Program-made: the position numbers and the translations under genes
Shown: in pieces, positions 1 to 8,573 of the stretch
Position numbering within the stretch: the stretch's first letter is position 1
How the letters are laid out: each line of letters starts with the position of its first letter
Assembly (NCBI RefSeq): GCF_004924335.1
Contig: NZ_CP024633.1
Coordinates: forward strand, 930,001-994,000
Direction: 5' to 3'
Origin: Mycobacteroides salmoniphilum
GTDB lineage: Bacteria > Actinomycetota > Actinomycetes > Mycobacteriales > Mycobacteriaceae
Length of the DNA: 64,000 nucleotides
Notes under the pieces: model-generated
The model's input: the letters and a program-made list of their open reading frames with translations, nothing else
The model's database searches: none
Told to the model about the DNA's origin: nothing

Positions 1-1
1 C

Positions 2-871
2 GATCCGGGGGCATTACCGGATATCGGCGATGTGGTCGACGCCGTGCTCAACCACACCGGGTATCGATATGAACTGGAGAACAGCAGCGACCCCCAGGAG
101 CTGGCACGTCTCGATAACCTCAACGAATTGGTCAGCGTCGCACACGAATTCAGTGCGGATGCGGCAAATGCCCAGGCAGCTGGGGAAGACCTGCCGGTCG
201 ACGACGAGGATGTCGGCGCGCCCCCGGGGAGTCTCGAGGCGTTCCTGGAGCGGGTGTCGCTGGTCGCCGATGCCGACGAGCTGCCCGAATCGACCGCCGG
301 TGTGGTCACGATGATGACTCTGCACACCGCCAAGGGGCTGGAGTTCCCGGTGGTCTTCGTGACCGGCTGGGAGGACGGCATGTTCCCGCACATGCGTGCC
401 CTCGGCGATCCGGTGGAGCTGGCCGAGGAACGTCGACTTGCCTACGTCGGGATCACGCGGGCGCGTCAGCGGCTATATCTGAGCCGGGCCAAGGTGCGCT
501 CGTCGTGGGGGCAGCCCATGATGAACCCGGAATCGCGCTTCCTGCAAGAGATTCCGCAAGATCTGATCGAATGGCGGCGCACCGATCCGCTGCCAGGGCG
601 CATCGCGACCGGCGCCGGAAGCTACGGCGGCGGGGGCTATGGGTCCAGTGGATCACGCGGAGGCGGCGGCTCGCTGGGTGCTCCGTCCAAAAAGCGCACC
701 AAGCCGCTGCTGGTGCTGGAGCCCGGTGATCGGGTGAGCCACGACAAGTACGGGCTGGGCAAGGTCATGGAGGTGACTGGTGTCGGCGAGAGCGCCACAT
801 CGCTCATCGACTTCGGCAGCGACGGGCGCGTGAAGCTGATGCACAACTTCGCGCCCGTGCAAAAGCTTTAG
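2..871 (+). CDS. uvrD1: ATP-dependent DNA helicase UvrD1/PcrA, C-terminal part (5' end outside window)
   Basis: This is the last 289 residues of a superfamily 1 3'-5' DNA helicase used in nucleotide excision repair; the reading frame is open from base 2, so the gene starts before the window. Visible motifs are TLHTAKGLEFPVVF (motif V region, about residues 99-112) and YVGITRARQRLYLS (motif VI, arginine finger region). After them come a Gly/Ser-rich linker (about residues 200-225) and a C-terminal Tudor-like module containing PGDRVSHDKYGLGKV, as in mycobacterial UvrD1, where it binds RNA polymerase. The next gene, an M23 peptidase on the opposite strand, is also the neighbour of uvrD1 in M. 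tuberculosis (Rv0949/Rv0950c), which supports UvrD1 over UvrD2. Confidence 0.93.
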   Translation, partial: DPGALPDIGDVVDAVLNHTGYRYELENSSDPQELARLDNLNELVSVAHEFSADAANAQAAGEDLPVDDEDVGAPPGSLEAFLERVSLVADADELPESTAGVVTMMTLHTAKGLEFPVVFVTGWEDGMFPHMRALGDPVELAEERRLAYVGITRARQRLYLSRAKVRSSWGQPMMNPESRFLQEIPQDLIEWRRTDPLPGRIATGAGSYGGGGYGSSGSRGGGGSLGAPSKKRTKPLLVLEPGDRVSHDKYGLGKVMEVTGVGESATSLIDFGSDGRVKLMHNFAPVQKL

Positions 872-877
872 AACAAA

Positions 878-915
878 AACGCCGAGCGTGAGCGGCGCTG
901 CTCACACTCGGCGTT
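878..915. terminator. bidirectional stem-loop between uvrD1 and the M23 peptidase
   Basis: The left arm AACGCCGAGCGTGAGC (878-893) pairs with GCTCACACTCGGCGTT (900-915), giving a stem of about 15 bp with one mismatch. It starts 6 bases after the uvrD1 stop and ends 11 bases before the stop of the convergent gene. An A-run precedes it, which reads as a U-run on the minus strand. Confidence 0.75.
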
Positions 916-926
916 GAAAGCTATGA

Positions 927-2018
927 CTAGTCGCCGAAGCGGCTGAAAGTGATGCCCTTGTTGGCCAACCAGCCCTGCGGGTCGATGCGCTGCGAACCGC
1001 CCAGCAGCACTTCGAAGTGCAGATGCGGACCGGTCGAGTTGCCGCGGTTGCCGATGGTGGCGATGCGGTCACCCGCCATCACCCGCTGACCCACCGATAC
1101 TTCCCAGGTGTTGATGTGGCCGTACAGGGTCACGGTGCCATCCGAATGGCGGATCTTGACCCAGGCGCCGTAACCCGCGGTGGGACCCGTCGCGATGACG
1201 ACACCATCGGCGGCTGCCACGATCGGAGTGCCGATGCTGTTGGCGATGTCGATGCCGCCGTGCAGGGCGCCCCAGCGGTATCCGAAGCCGGAGGTGAAGG
1301 TGCCGTTCGCGGGCATCACGAAGCGTGGAGCCAGCAGACGCTTCTCGCGGTCCGCACGCTCGGAAGCGAAGGCCGTGGCCTTCGCCAGCTGCTCGTCGGT
1401 GATCGAGGTGTCGGTGGCCAGCGGAGCGGAGATCAACTGCGGTCCGTGGGTGGCCATCACCGCTGCGGAGGTGCCCAACGCGAGGCTGTGACGATCCGCG
1501 GCCGTCGCGGCGTCGTGCTCACTGAGCGCGCTGTACCCGGCGGCCGCAGCGGCACCGGCGGCCATGGCTGCCAGGGCGATGCGCGTCTTGCCTACCTGGC
1601 CGATCTCGCGGCGGCGGTGTGCGCCTCCGCTGCTGATCCTGGGCAGCTTGTCGGTGGGGGTGTCGCGAGGGTCTCTGGTGCGTGCGGCAGAAGCGGCGAA
1701 CCAGTCCGCGGTGGCCTCGATGGAGGCGCGGATCCGGTCGGCCTCGTCGGTGTCTTCTTCCCAGTCCTGCTCGATTTGGGCCAGAGCGGCCTGGTGCTCC
1801 GTCTCGGCGCCCTCTTCCGGGGCGTCCTCGTAGACGTCGTAATCCTCAAGCTCGGGGCGATCCAGCGCGTCCTTCAGGCCGAACTCGTCGATCGGCACGA
1901 TGTTGGTGATCTCGTTCTCACTCGGTGCCGCGCTTCGATCACCACGCGTGCGTGTCGTTCGATGCTGTGTCAATACCCTGCCAGTCTTCCGTTCGGCGTC
2001 ACGACGTAGCGTGACCAA
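927..2018 (-). CDS. membrane-anchored M23 (LytM) family peptidase
   Basis: This is a 363-residue protein matching the M. tuberculosis Rv0950c position and architecture. An acidic cytoplasmic N-terminal region (about 1-140) is followed by one hydrophobic segment (about 146-166, rich in Ala/Gly), a linker, and a C-terminal LytM/M23 domain. The metal-binding motifs are complete: H-G-G-I-D in ALHGGIDIANS and HLHFEV near the C terminus, so an active zinc endopeptidase acting on peptidoglycan cross-links is expected. The start is GTG at 2018; no ATG lies nearby. The gene is divergent from sucC over a 364-bp region that holds a CRP-like site and a hairpin element in what would be its leader. The precise cleavage target is not known. 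Confidence 0.9.
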   Translation of the reverse strand: MVTLRRDAERKTGRVLTQHRTTRTRGDRSAAPSENEITNIVPIDEFGLKDALDRPELEDYDVYEDAPEEGAETEHQAALAQIEQDWEEDTDEADRIRASIEATADWFAASAARTRDPRDTPTDKLPRISSGGAHRRREIGQVGKTRIALAAMAAGAAAAAGYSALSEHDAATAADRHSLALGTSAAVMATHGPQLISAPLATDTSITDEQLAKATAFASERADREKRLLAPRFVMPANGTFTSGFGYRWGALHGGIDIANSIGTPIVAAADGVVIATGPTAGYGAWVKIRHSDGTVTLYGHINTWEVSVGQRVMAGDRIATIGNRGNSTGPHLHFEVLLGGSQRIDPQGWLANKGITFSRFGD

Positions 2019-2093
2019 AACGTGATCTAACCCAAGAGAAGGTAACGGTTGGGCAAGGGGAGTCGCAACTCAATGCGCGGAAACGCATATAAA

Positions 2094-2109
2094 TGTGACT
2101 TGTGTCACG
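2094..2109. promoter_or_regulatory. CRP (Rv3676-type) binding site
   Basis: The bases TGTGACTTGTGTCACG fit the mycobacterial CRP consensus YGTGA-N6-TCACR exactly. The site is centred about 84 bp upstream of the M23 peptidase start and about 280 bp upstream of sucC, so control of the peptidase is more likely. It is seen directly; binding is inferred. Confidence 0.7.
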
Positions 2110-2130
2110 AAGTCGCTGATAGGGCTCCCA

Positions 2131-2164
2131 AGCCCCGGCAACGTTGCCGAATCTCGCCGGGGCT
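2131..2164 (-). promoter_or_regulatory. mutually exclusive hairpins in the M23 peptidase 5' region
   Basis: AGCCCCGGC (2131-2139) and GCCGGGGCT (2156-2164) can form a 9-bp stem. The overlapping perfect palindrome CGGCAACGTTGCCG (2136-2149) competes for the left arm. If the peptidase transcript starts upstream, its leader (113-146 nt before the start codon) could switch between the two folds. The rest of 2019-2382 holds the CRP-like site, presumed promoters for both genes and no convincing ORF. Confidence 0.35.
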
Positions 2165-2382
2165 ACCTCACCACAGATCACGGGCGTATGGCGACCCCCC
2201 GTGACCGAACTGAAACCGGTTACAGACGCGATCGAGTCCTGCCAGCGGGTGGCCGTCCGGTGAATTCTATGAGTGACCAGGTGGTGAATTCGGCCACTTA
2301 CTCAGAAGTAGTGACGGGCCCCGCTGTGGCCTTGGCTACAGTCCGTAGTGCAATAGTGCCGATCGAAGATGAGGGCTAGTAG

Positions 2383-3546
2383 ATGGATCTTTTCGAGTAC
2401 CAGGCCAAGGAGCTGTTCGCTAAGCACAACGTGCCGACGACGCCGGGCCGGGTTACCACCACCGCCGAGGATGCCAAGGCGATCGCCGAGGAAATCGGCA
2501 AGCCGGTGATGATCAAGGCGCAGGTCAAGGTTGGTGGACGTGGCAAGGCAGGTGGCGTGAAGTACGCCGCCACTCCCGATGACGCTTTTACGCACGCGCA
2601 GAACATCCTGGGCCTGGACATCAAGGGCCACATCGTCAAGAAGATCCTCGTCGCCGAGGCCAGCGATATCGCCGAGGAGTACTACATCTCCTTCCTGCTG
2701 GACCGCGCTAACCGCACCTACCTGGCCATGTGCTCGGTCGAGGGTGGCGTGGAGATCGAGGTGACCGCCGAGGAGAACCCCGACGCGCTGGCCAAGGTGC
2801 CGGTCGACGCCGTCAAGGGCGTCGATCTGGCTCTGGCTCGTGAGATCGCCGAGAAGGGCAAGCTGCCCGCCCAGGTGCTGGATGCCGCCGCGGTAACCAT
2901 CCAGAAGCTGTGGGAGGTGTTCGTCGGTGAGGACGCCACCCTGGTTGAGGTCAACCCGCTGGTGCGTACCCCCGATGATCAGATCCTGGCTCTGGACGGC
3001 AAGGTCACCCTGGACGGCAACGCCGACTTCCGTCAGCCCGGCCACGCCGAGTTCGAGGACAAGGACTCCACCGATCCGCTGGAGCTCAAGGCCAAGGAGC
3101 ACGACCTCAACTACGTCAAGCTTGACGGCCAGGTCGGCATCATCGGCAACGGCGCGGGTCTGGTCATGTCGACTCTCGACGTGGTCGCCTACGCCGGCGA
3201 GAACCACGGCGGCGTGAAGCCCGCGAACTTCCTGGACATCGGCGGTGGCGCCTCGGCCGAGGTCATGGCCGCCGGTCTCGACGTCATCCTGGGTGATTCG
3301 CAGGTCAAGAGTGTCTTCGTGAACGTGTTCGGTGGCATCACCGCGTGTGACGCGGTGGCCAACGGCATCGTCGGCGCCCTGAAGACTCTCGGTGACACGG
3401 CCAGCAAGCCGCTCGTGGTCCGTCTCGACGGCAACAAGGTCGATGAGGGACGCGCGATCCTGGCCGAGTTCAACCATCCGCTGGTCATCCAGGCCGAGAC
3501 CATGGACGCCGGTGCTGACAAGGCCGCCGAACTGGCGAGCAAGTAA
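2383..3546 (+). CDS. sucC: succinyl-CoA synthetase (ADP-forming) beta subunit
   Basis: The 387-residue subunit with the ATP-grasp domain converts succinyl-CoA, ADP and Pi to succinate, CoA and ATP together with SucD in the TCA cycle. The N terminus [18 protein letters not shown] is typical of SucC, and [13 protein letters not shown] forms part of the nucleotide-binding region. The C-terminal CoA-ligase domain contains [12 protein letters not shown] and [10 protein letters not shown]. Length and start (ATG at 2383, after GAGGG) match the family. It is 14 bases upstream of sucD, so the two are an operon. Long antisense ORFs over this gene are artefacts of high third-position GC. Confidence 0.98.
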   Translation: MDLFEYQAKELFAKHNVPTTPGRVTTTAEDAKAIAEEIGKPVMIKAQVKVGGRGKAGGVKYAATPDDAFTHAQNILGLDIKGHIVKKILVAEASDIAEEYYISFLLDRANRTYLAMCSVEGGVEIEVTAEENPDALAKVPVDAVKGVDLALAREIAEKGKLPAQVLDAAAVTIQKLWEVFVGEDATLVEVNPLVRTPDDQILALDGKVTLDGNADFRQPGHAEFEDKDSTDPLELKAKEHDLNYVKLDGQVGIIGNGAGLVMSTLDVVAYAGENHGGVKPANFLDIGGGASAEVMAAGLDVILGDSQVKSVFVNVFGGITACDAVANGIVGALKTLGDTASKPLVVRLDGNKVDEGRAILAEFNHPLVIQAETMDAGADKAAELASK

Positions 3547-3560
3547 GGGAGCTTGAATCA

Positions 3561-4463
<903 letters not shown>

Positions 4464-4476
4464 CGGGTTACGTACG

Positions 4477-4512
4477 CAAGGGCCCCGACCGGTTTTCCGG
4501 TCGGGGCCCTTG
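4477..4512 (+). terminator. sucCD transcription terminator hairpin
   Basis: A perfect 16-bp stem with a TTTT loop (arms 4477-4492 and 4497-4512) starts 14 bases after the sucD stop. There is no long T-run, as is common for mycobacterial hairpin terminators. The rest of the 4464-4729 gap shows nothing I can name. Confidence 0.8.
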
Positions 4513-4729
4513 TCGTTTCGCCGTTATCGTGTCGCGCTGATGCTCAGGCTCGGTGAGGTCGGCATTCTGGCCGAAATCGCGCCTCCGGTAGCACCTTTCG
4601 CCTGCCTGGAGTCGTCGAATCTACTGTCAGGCGATATCGGGTTTCGTTCAGTGAGATTGTGTGACCTACGCATGAACAATCGGAGGACGGGGCATCGGCG
4701 CTCCTGGTGACCGGCTACCTTCTCGGTTC

Positions 4730-5332
4730 GTGGGCCTCTCGTTCGACACATCCGGTCTGGTGCCGAGCGTTGATGGCTGGTACGACCCGGCGACCGGTGA
4801 TCAGTTCTGGGTCTCGGATTCGCGAGGCCCCTATCTGTCAGTGCCGCTGGAGGATCTGAGCGTGGTGCGCCGTGCGCTCGTCGAGGCGGTACTCGCGCGG
4901 CGCGCGGGAGTCATCGAGGCCTACATTGTTGGCGTCGACACGCTCCCGGGGCTGCTGTACGTGGTGAAGGTTCCGAAAGCTGATGCCCCGCAGGGCCTCA
5001 CCTTCATGGCATCGATAGTGGTTCCGCGTGCGCATTCGTACGCGATGGTCTGCGGGGCATTCGCGGAGGGGCCGGTGACCGGGGTGCGCGAGGCGACCGT
5101 GCTGGAAGAGCTGCTGGCGGTTGGCGATCCGTCATCGCGCATGTGGCCCCCACACCCGTACGCGCCCGATCTCGAGCCGGGCATTCCGTACAACATCGCC
5201 GACGAAATACGTTGGGACGATAAGTTTCCCGATCATCCGCTGTCACGCCTACGTCAATGGGTGGCAAGGGTGACGCCCACCATCAGAGTGGGACAGAAAT
5301 TCGCCGCCTTGCCGCCGTTCTCCGTGCACTAG
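4730..5332 (+). CDS. hypothetical protein, 200 aa
   Basis: I do not recognise a family. The protein has no signal peptide or membrane segment and looks soluble, with a mixed alpha/beta composition (FWVSDSRGPYLSVPLEDLSVVRRALVEA is split here only by its turns). A central stretch around PKADAPQGLTFMASIVVPRAHSYAMVCG could be a beta-sheet core, and a Pro-rich part follows (MWPPHPYAPDLEPGIPYN). The start is GTG at 4730 with a poor ribosome site, so the N terminus is uncertain. It converges with the F420-type oxidoreductase gene, overlapping by 4 bp (stops interlocked in CTAG). GC-rich codon use matches the neighbours, which supports a real gene. Confidence 0.7.
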   Translation: MGLSFDTSGLVPSVDGWYDPATGDQFWVSDSRGPYLSVPLEDLSVVRRALVEAVLARRAGVIEAYIVGVDTLPGLLYVVKVPKADAPQGLTFMASIVVPRAHSYAMVCGAFAEGPVTGVREATVLEELLAVGDPSSRMWPPHPYAPDLEPGIPYNIADEIRWDDKFPDHPLSRLRQWVARVTPTIRVGQKFAALPPFSVH

Positions 5333-6177
5333 GCGAATGCTGCGAGTTTTCCGGACAATCGTTCGATGTATGCCCGTACCTCGTCCTCGGAGCGATCAGG
5401 CATCCCGAAGATCGCCTCGGTGACACCCAGCTCGCGCCATGCGGCGAGCTGCTCGGGGTCCGGCTTGCCCGCCAGCACGTAGATCAACGGGTCGCCCGCA
5501 CGGCCTGCCGCCGCCCATTTCTCCTTGAGTGCCACGATCTTGCCGGTGATGTCCTCGTCGCGCGGGGTGGACATCCAGCCGTCGGCGTTCTTGGCGATCC
5601 ATGTGAAGTTCTTCTCGGTGCCGCCCGCACCCACGATCACCGGCACATGCTTCTGCACCGTCTTGGGCCAGGCCCAGCTGGGGCCGAAGTTGACGAATTC
5701 GCCTGAATAACTGGCCTCTTCGTTCTCCCAGAGCCTGCGCATCGCCTCGATGTACTCGCGCAGCATGGTGCGGCGACGGCCGGCGGGAACGTTGTGGTCG
5801 GCCAGCTCGTCGGTGTTCCAGCCGTATCCGACGCCGACGGTGACCCGGCCGCCACTCATGTGATCAAGGGTGGCAATCGATTTGGCGAGGGTGATGGGAT
5901 CGTGCTCTACAGGGATCGCGACCGCGGTGGCCAGCCGGATCTTCGACGTCACCGCGCACGCAGCGCCGAGGGATACCCACGGATCCAGGGTGCGCATATA
6001 GCGGTCGTCGGGTAGTTCCGCGCCGCCGGTGCCGGGGTGTGCGGCCTCGCGCTTGATCGGGATATGAGTGTGTTCGGGAACGTAGAAGGTGCTGAACCCG
6101 CCGTCCTCGGCCGCCTTGGCGGCGATGTCCGGCGAGATGCCGCGGTCACTGGTGAACAGCACGAGCCCGTAGTCCAT
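5329..6177 (-). CDS. LLM-class F420-dependent oxidoreductase (Rv0953c-like)
   Basis: This 282-residue luciferase-like protein has a TIM-barrel fold and is expected to use coenzyme F420. Hallmarks are FYVPEHTHIP near the N terminus, RLATAVAIPVEHDPITLAKSIATLDHMSGGR and GVGYGWNTDEL, all close to M. tuberculosis Rv0953c. I chose ATG at 6177 (MDYGLVLFTSDRG) rather than an upstream in-frame start at 6246, because the family begins there and the extra residues look like untranslated promoter. A KstR-type palindrome sits 9-22 bp upstream of that ATG, which suggests repression as part of sterol catabolism control. The substrate is unknown. Confidence 0.88.
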   Translation of the reverse strand: MDYGLVLFTSDRGISPDIAAKAAEDGGFSTFYVPEHTHIPIKREAAHPGTGGAELPDDRYMRTLDPWVSLGAACAVTSKIRLATAVAIPVEHDPITLAKSIATLDHMSGGRVTVGVGYGWNTDELADHNVPAGRRRTMLREYIEAMRRLWENEEASYSGEFVNFGPSWAWPKTVQKHVPVIVGAGGTEKNFTWIAKNADGWMSTPRDEDITGKIVALKEKWAAAGRAGDPLIYVLAGKPDPEQLAAWRELGVTEAIFGMPDRSEDEVRAYIERLSGKLAAFA

Positions 6178-6185
6178 CCACCAAT

Positions 6186-6199
6186 TAGAACGTGTTCCA
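6186..6199. promoter_or_regulatory. KstR-like operator
   Basis: TAGAACGTGTTCCA matches the KstR motif TNNAACNNGTTNNA at every fixed position. It lies just upstream of the start codon of the LLM oxidoreductase (6177) and about 100 bp from the divergent sfnG-like start. The motif match is seen; KstR control is inferred. Confidence 0.6.
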
Positions 6200-6296
6200 G
6201 TTTTGTTGTCGAGAGTGGGGGCTACATCGTGCCGGGAACGGATCACGGTGAGTAAGACGGATGACCGCCCAAAGGGTTCGCTGTTTGCATACCTCC

Positions 6297-7418
6297 ATGA
6301 CGACCGAACGGATATCTGACCACGTCACATTCGCGTACTGGGTCCCCAACGTCAGCGGTGGGCTGGTCACCAGCACCATTGAGCAGCGCACGGACTGGGG
6401 TTACGACTACAACGTCGCCCTGGCGCGCACGGCAGAGAACAACGGTTTCGAATATGCGCTCACGCAGGTGCGTTACGAGGCCAGCTACGGCGCCGAGTAC
6501 CAACACGAATCCACCAGCTTCTCCCTTGCCCTGCTGCTGGCCACCGAGCGACTCAAGGTGATCGCCGCCGTTCATCCGGGGCTCTGGCAGCCAGGTGTGC
6601 TCGCCAAGCTGGGCGCGACTGCCGACCACCTGTCGGGCGGTCGCTTCGCCGTCAACGTGGTTTCCGGATGGTTCAAGGACGAGTTCACCCACTTGGGCGA
6701 ACCCTGGTTGGAGCACGACGAGCGGTATCGGCGAAGCGGCGAATTTCTCCAGGTGTTGCGCAAGATCTGGACCGAGGATGACGTCGACTTCCGGGGCGAC
6801 TTCTATCGGATCCACGACTTCACGCTGAAACCGAAGCCGCTGCACACCCCGGAGCTGTTCCAGGGCGGCAACTCGACGGCCGCGCGCCGCAACGGCGGTT
6901 TGTACTCCGACTGGTACTTCTCCAACGGCAAGGACTTCGCCGGTATCACGGACCAGATCGTGGAGGTCCGGGATCACGCTCGAACCGTCGGCCGCGAGGT
7001 CAACGTGGGGCTCAACGGTTTCATCATCGCCAGAGATACCGAGGCCGAAGCGCGCGAGGTATTGCGGGAGATCGTCGCGAAGGCCAACCGCCCCGCGGTG
7101 GAAGGTTTCCGCGCGGCCGTTCAGCAGGCCGGCTCGGCCACAGGAGACAAGAAGGGAATGTGGGCGGATTCCTCGTTCGAGGACCTTGTGCAATACAACG
7201 ACGGATTCCGCACCCAGCTCATCGGCACCCCAGAACAGATCGCCGAGCGGATTGTTGCCTATCGGCGGCGGGGTGTGGACCTGATCCTGGGTGGCTTCCT
7301 GCACTTCCAGGAGGAGATCGAATACTTCGGCGCCAAGGTGCTGCCACTGGTCCGCGAGATCGAGGCGGCCGATGCTCAGGAAACCCACAGCGAATATCGC
7401 GTACCGGTTTTGAGCTAA
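6297..7418 (+). CDS. FMNH2-dependent monooxygenase, dimethylsulfone monooxygenase (SfnG) type
   Basis: This is a 373-residue luciferase-like monooxygenase of the SsuD/SfnG group, which needs reduced FMN from a partner reductase to oxidise small sulfur compounds. FAYWVPNVSGGLVTSTIEQR and YDYNVALARTAENNGFEYAL at the N terminus, the GRFAVNVVSGWFKDEF block and FQGGNSTAARRNGGLYSDW are characteristic of SfnG proteins. I chose ATG at 6297 (MTTERISDHV); the ORF can be extended to 6261 but without family support. No sulfonate transporter or flavin reductase is adjacent, so a role in sulfur scavenging is by family only. It is divergent from the F420-type gene. Confidence 0.85.
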   Translation: MTTERISDHVTFAYWVPNVSGGLVTSTIEQRTDWGYDYNVALARTAENNGFEYALTQVRYEASYGAEYQHESTSFSLALLLATERLKVIAAVHPGLWQPGVLAKLGATADHLSGGRFAVNVVSGWFKDEFTHLGEPWLEHDERYRRSGEFLQVLRKIWTEDDVDFRGDFYRIHDFTLKPKPLHTPELFQGGNSTAARRNGGLYSDWYFSNGKDFAGITDQIVEVRDHARTVGREVNVGLNGFIIARDTEAEAREVLREIVAKANRPAVEGFRAAVQQAGSATGDKKGMWADSSFEDLVQYNDGFRTQLIGTPEQIAERIVAYRRRGVDLILGGFLHFQEEIEYFGAKVLPLVREIEAADAQETHSEYRVPVLS

Positions 7419-7450
7419 CCGATGCGCCTCGGCCGCGTCTCGGCTTGTCC

Positions 7451-7468
7451 TTGCCCCAGCCGGGGCAA
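7451..7468 (+). terminator. small hairpin downstream of the sfnG-like gene
   Basis: TTGCCCC and GGGGCAA form a 7-bp stem with a 4-base loop in the 115-bp gap before the DUF5336 gene. It could be a weak terminator or part of the next promoter. Confidence 0.4.
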
Positions 7469-7533
7469 CGGTGCAGTAGCGTGGAGGCGATCCACCCCGA
7501 GACCACGACCGAAACCGTGATGTAGGAGATGTA

Positions 7534-8547
7534 ATGACGTATTCGACCGGTGGGCCCGGATACCAGCCCGCGCAGCCGTCCAATCCGTACGGCACCCCGT
7601 CCTTTGTGGCCGAGCCCAACACGGGCGCGCTAGGGGTTTACCTGCCCGGTGGTGTCTTGGTGCTCAGCCTGATCGGCTTCATCGCCGGTTTCGGGCCGTT
7701 TTACACCGGGAAGGCCAGCTCGGGGACGTCGGGAAGCTTCGGCGGGTTCGACCTCCTGGCCTTGTCGCCGGTCTTCGGCTTCGCGCAGTTCGCTCTGCTG
7801 ATCGCGGGTCTGACCGCGGGTGTCTCGCTCCTGTCCGGCAAGGACGACAAGCAAGCTCCCGTCGCAATCCTGTCGATCGTCGGATTCCTCTTCGTGCTCG
7901 GTGGTCTGTTCGGCAACCCGTTCGCGGCCGCCTTCGGTGAGGTCGGTATCGGGTGGGGCCTGATCACGCTCGCGGTGGTGTCCGGCCTGCAGGCCGCGAC
8001 CGCTGTCTACGCCCTGCTCAGTGAGGTGGGCGTCGTCAAGGCCAAGACTGCTTCTCCGGCGACCAACCCGTTCGGCAGCCAGTACCAGACGCAGCAGGGC
8101 CAGTACTACACCCCGCCGCAGCAGCCGCAGCAGCAGCTTCCCAAGCAGGGGCAGGGCTACGGCCAGGCCGGTGCTCAGGGCTACGGCCAGCAGCAGGGCT
8201 ATGGCCAGCAGGCCGCTCAGAGCTACGGCCAGGCCGGTGCTCAGGGTTACGGCCAGCAGCAGCCCGCTCCCGCCGCGCCACCGTCGTACGGCGGCGGCTA
8301 CGGCCAGCAGCCGCAGTCGGCGCCTCCGACTCCGCCGCAGGGCTTCAGCAGTACCGGGTTCACCCCGCCGTCAGCACAGCCGACCCAGCAGGCCGGATCG
8401 TCACAGCCGACCCAGCAGTACCCCACCTTTGGCGGGGCCAGCGGTCAGGCTCCCGGTGGTGAGCAGCAGGGCGGCGCCGCTACCGGCGGTGGCTCGGCCT
8501 CTGCCAGCGGTGACGATCTGTTCGGCACCTCTCGTCCCTCCAACTAG
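7534..8547 (+). CDS. DUF5336 four-helix membrane protein with Gln/Gly/Tyr-rich tail (Rv0954-like, 34 kDa antigen homologue)
   Basis: This 337-residue protein has a short Pro/Tyr-rich N terminus and about four hydrophobic segments (roughly residues 33-55, 75-97, 108-128, 137-165). A long low-complexity C-terminal tail (about 185-337) is built of GYGQ, AGAQ and PTQQ repeats. Position before perM and domain layout match M. tuberculosis Rv0954, which has been reported as part of the cell-division network. The tail resembles intrinsically disordered, condensate-prone sequences; this is inference. The start ATG at 7534 follows AGGAGAT. A 42-bp DNA unit is duplicated in the tail, so the repeat number may vary between strains. 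Confidence 0.88.
   Translation: MTYSTGGPGYQPAQPSNPYGTPSFVAEPNTGALGVYLPGGVLVLSLIGFIAGFGPFYTGKASSGTSGSFGGFDLLALSPVFGFAQFALLIAGLTAGVSLLSGKDDKQAPVAILSIVGFLFVLGGLFGNPFAAAFGEVGIGWGLITLAVVSGLQAATAVYALLSEVGVVKAKTASPATNPFGSQYQTQQGQYYTPPQQPQQQLPKQGQGYGQAGAQGYGQQQGYGQQAAQSYGQAGAQGYGQQQPAPAAPPSYGGGYGQQPQSAPPTPPQGFSSTGFTPPSAQPTQQAGSSQPTQQYPTFGGASGQAPGGEQQGGAATGGGSASASGDDLFGTSRPSN
8156..8263 (+). repeat. 66-bp-offset tandem repeat encoding GYGQ(A)GAQGYGQQQ units
   Basis: The 42 bases at 8156-8197 recur at 8222-8263 with one mismatch, and partial GGCTAYGGCCAGCAG units lie between them. The repeat is in frame (22 codons), so changes in copy number would keep the tail open. Confidence 0.8.
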
Positions 8548-8573
8548 ACGGTGTTTACTGCCGTGATCGGCGC

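Noticed and set aside
1017..2009. ORF of 330 codons opposite the M23 peptidase
   Set aside because: It has Gly/Arg-rich shadow composition and lies over a gene with intact active-site motifs.
2269..2379. 36-codon ORF (MSDQVVNSATYSEV...) just before sucC
   Set aside because: No ribosome site and no recognisable features; it lies in a promoter region.
6243..7622. Antisense ORF of 459 codons opposite the sfnG-like gene
   Set aside because: The sense protein has clear family motifs; the antisense frame does not.
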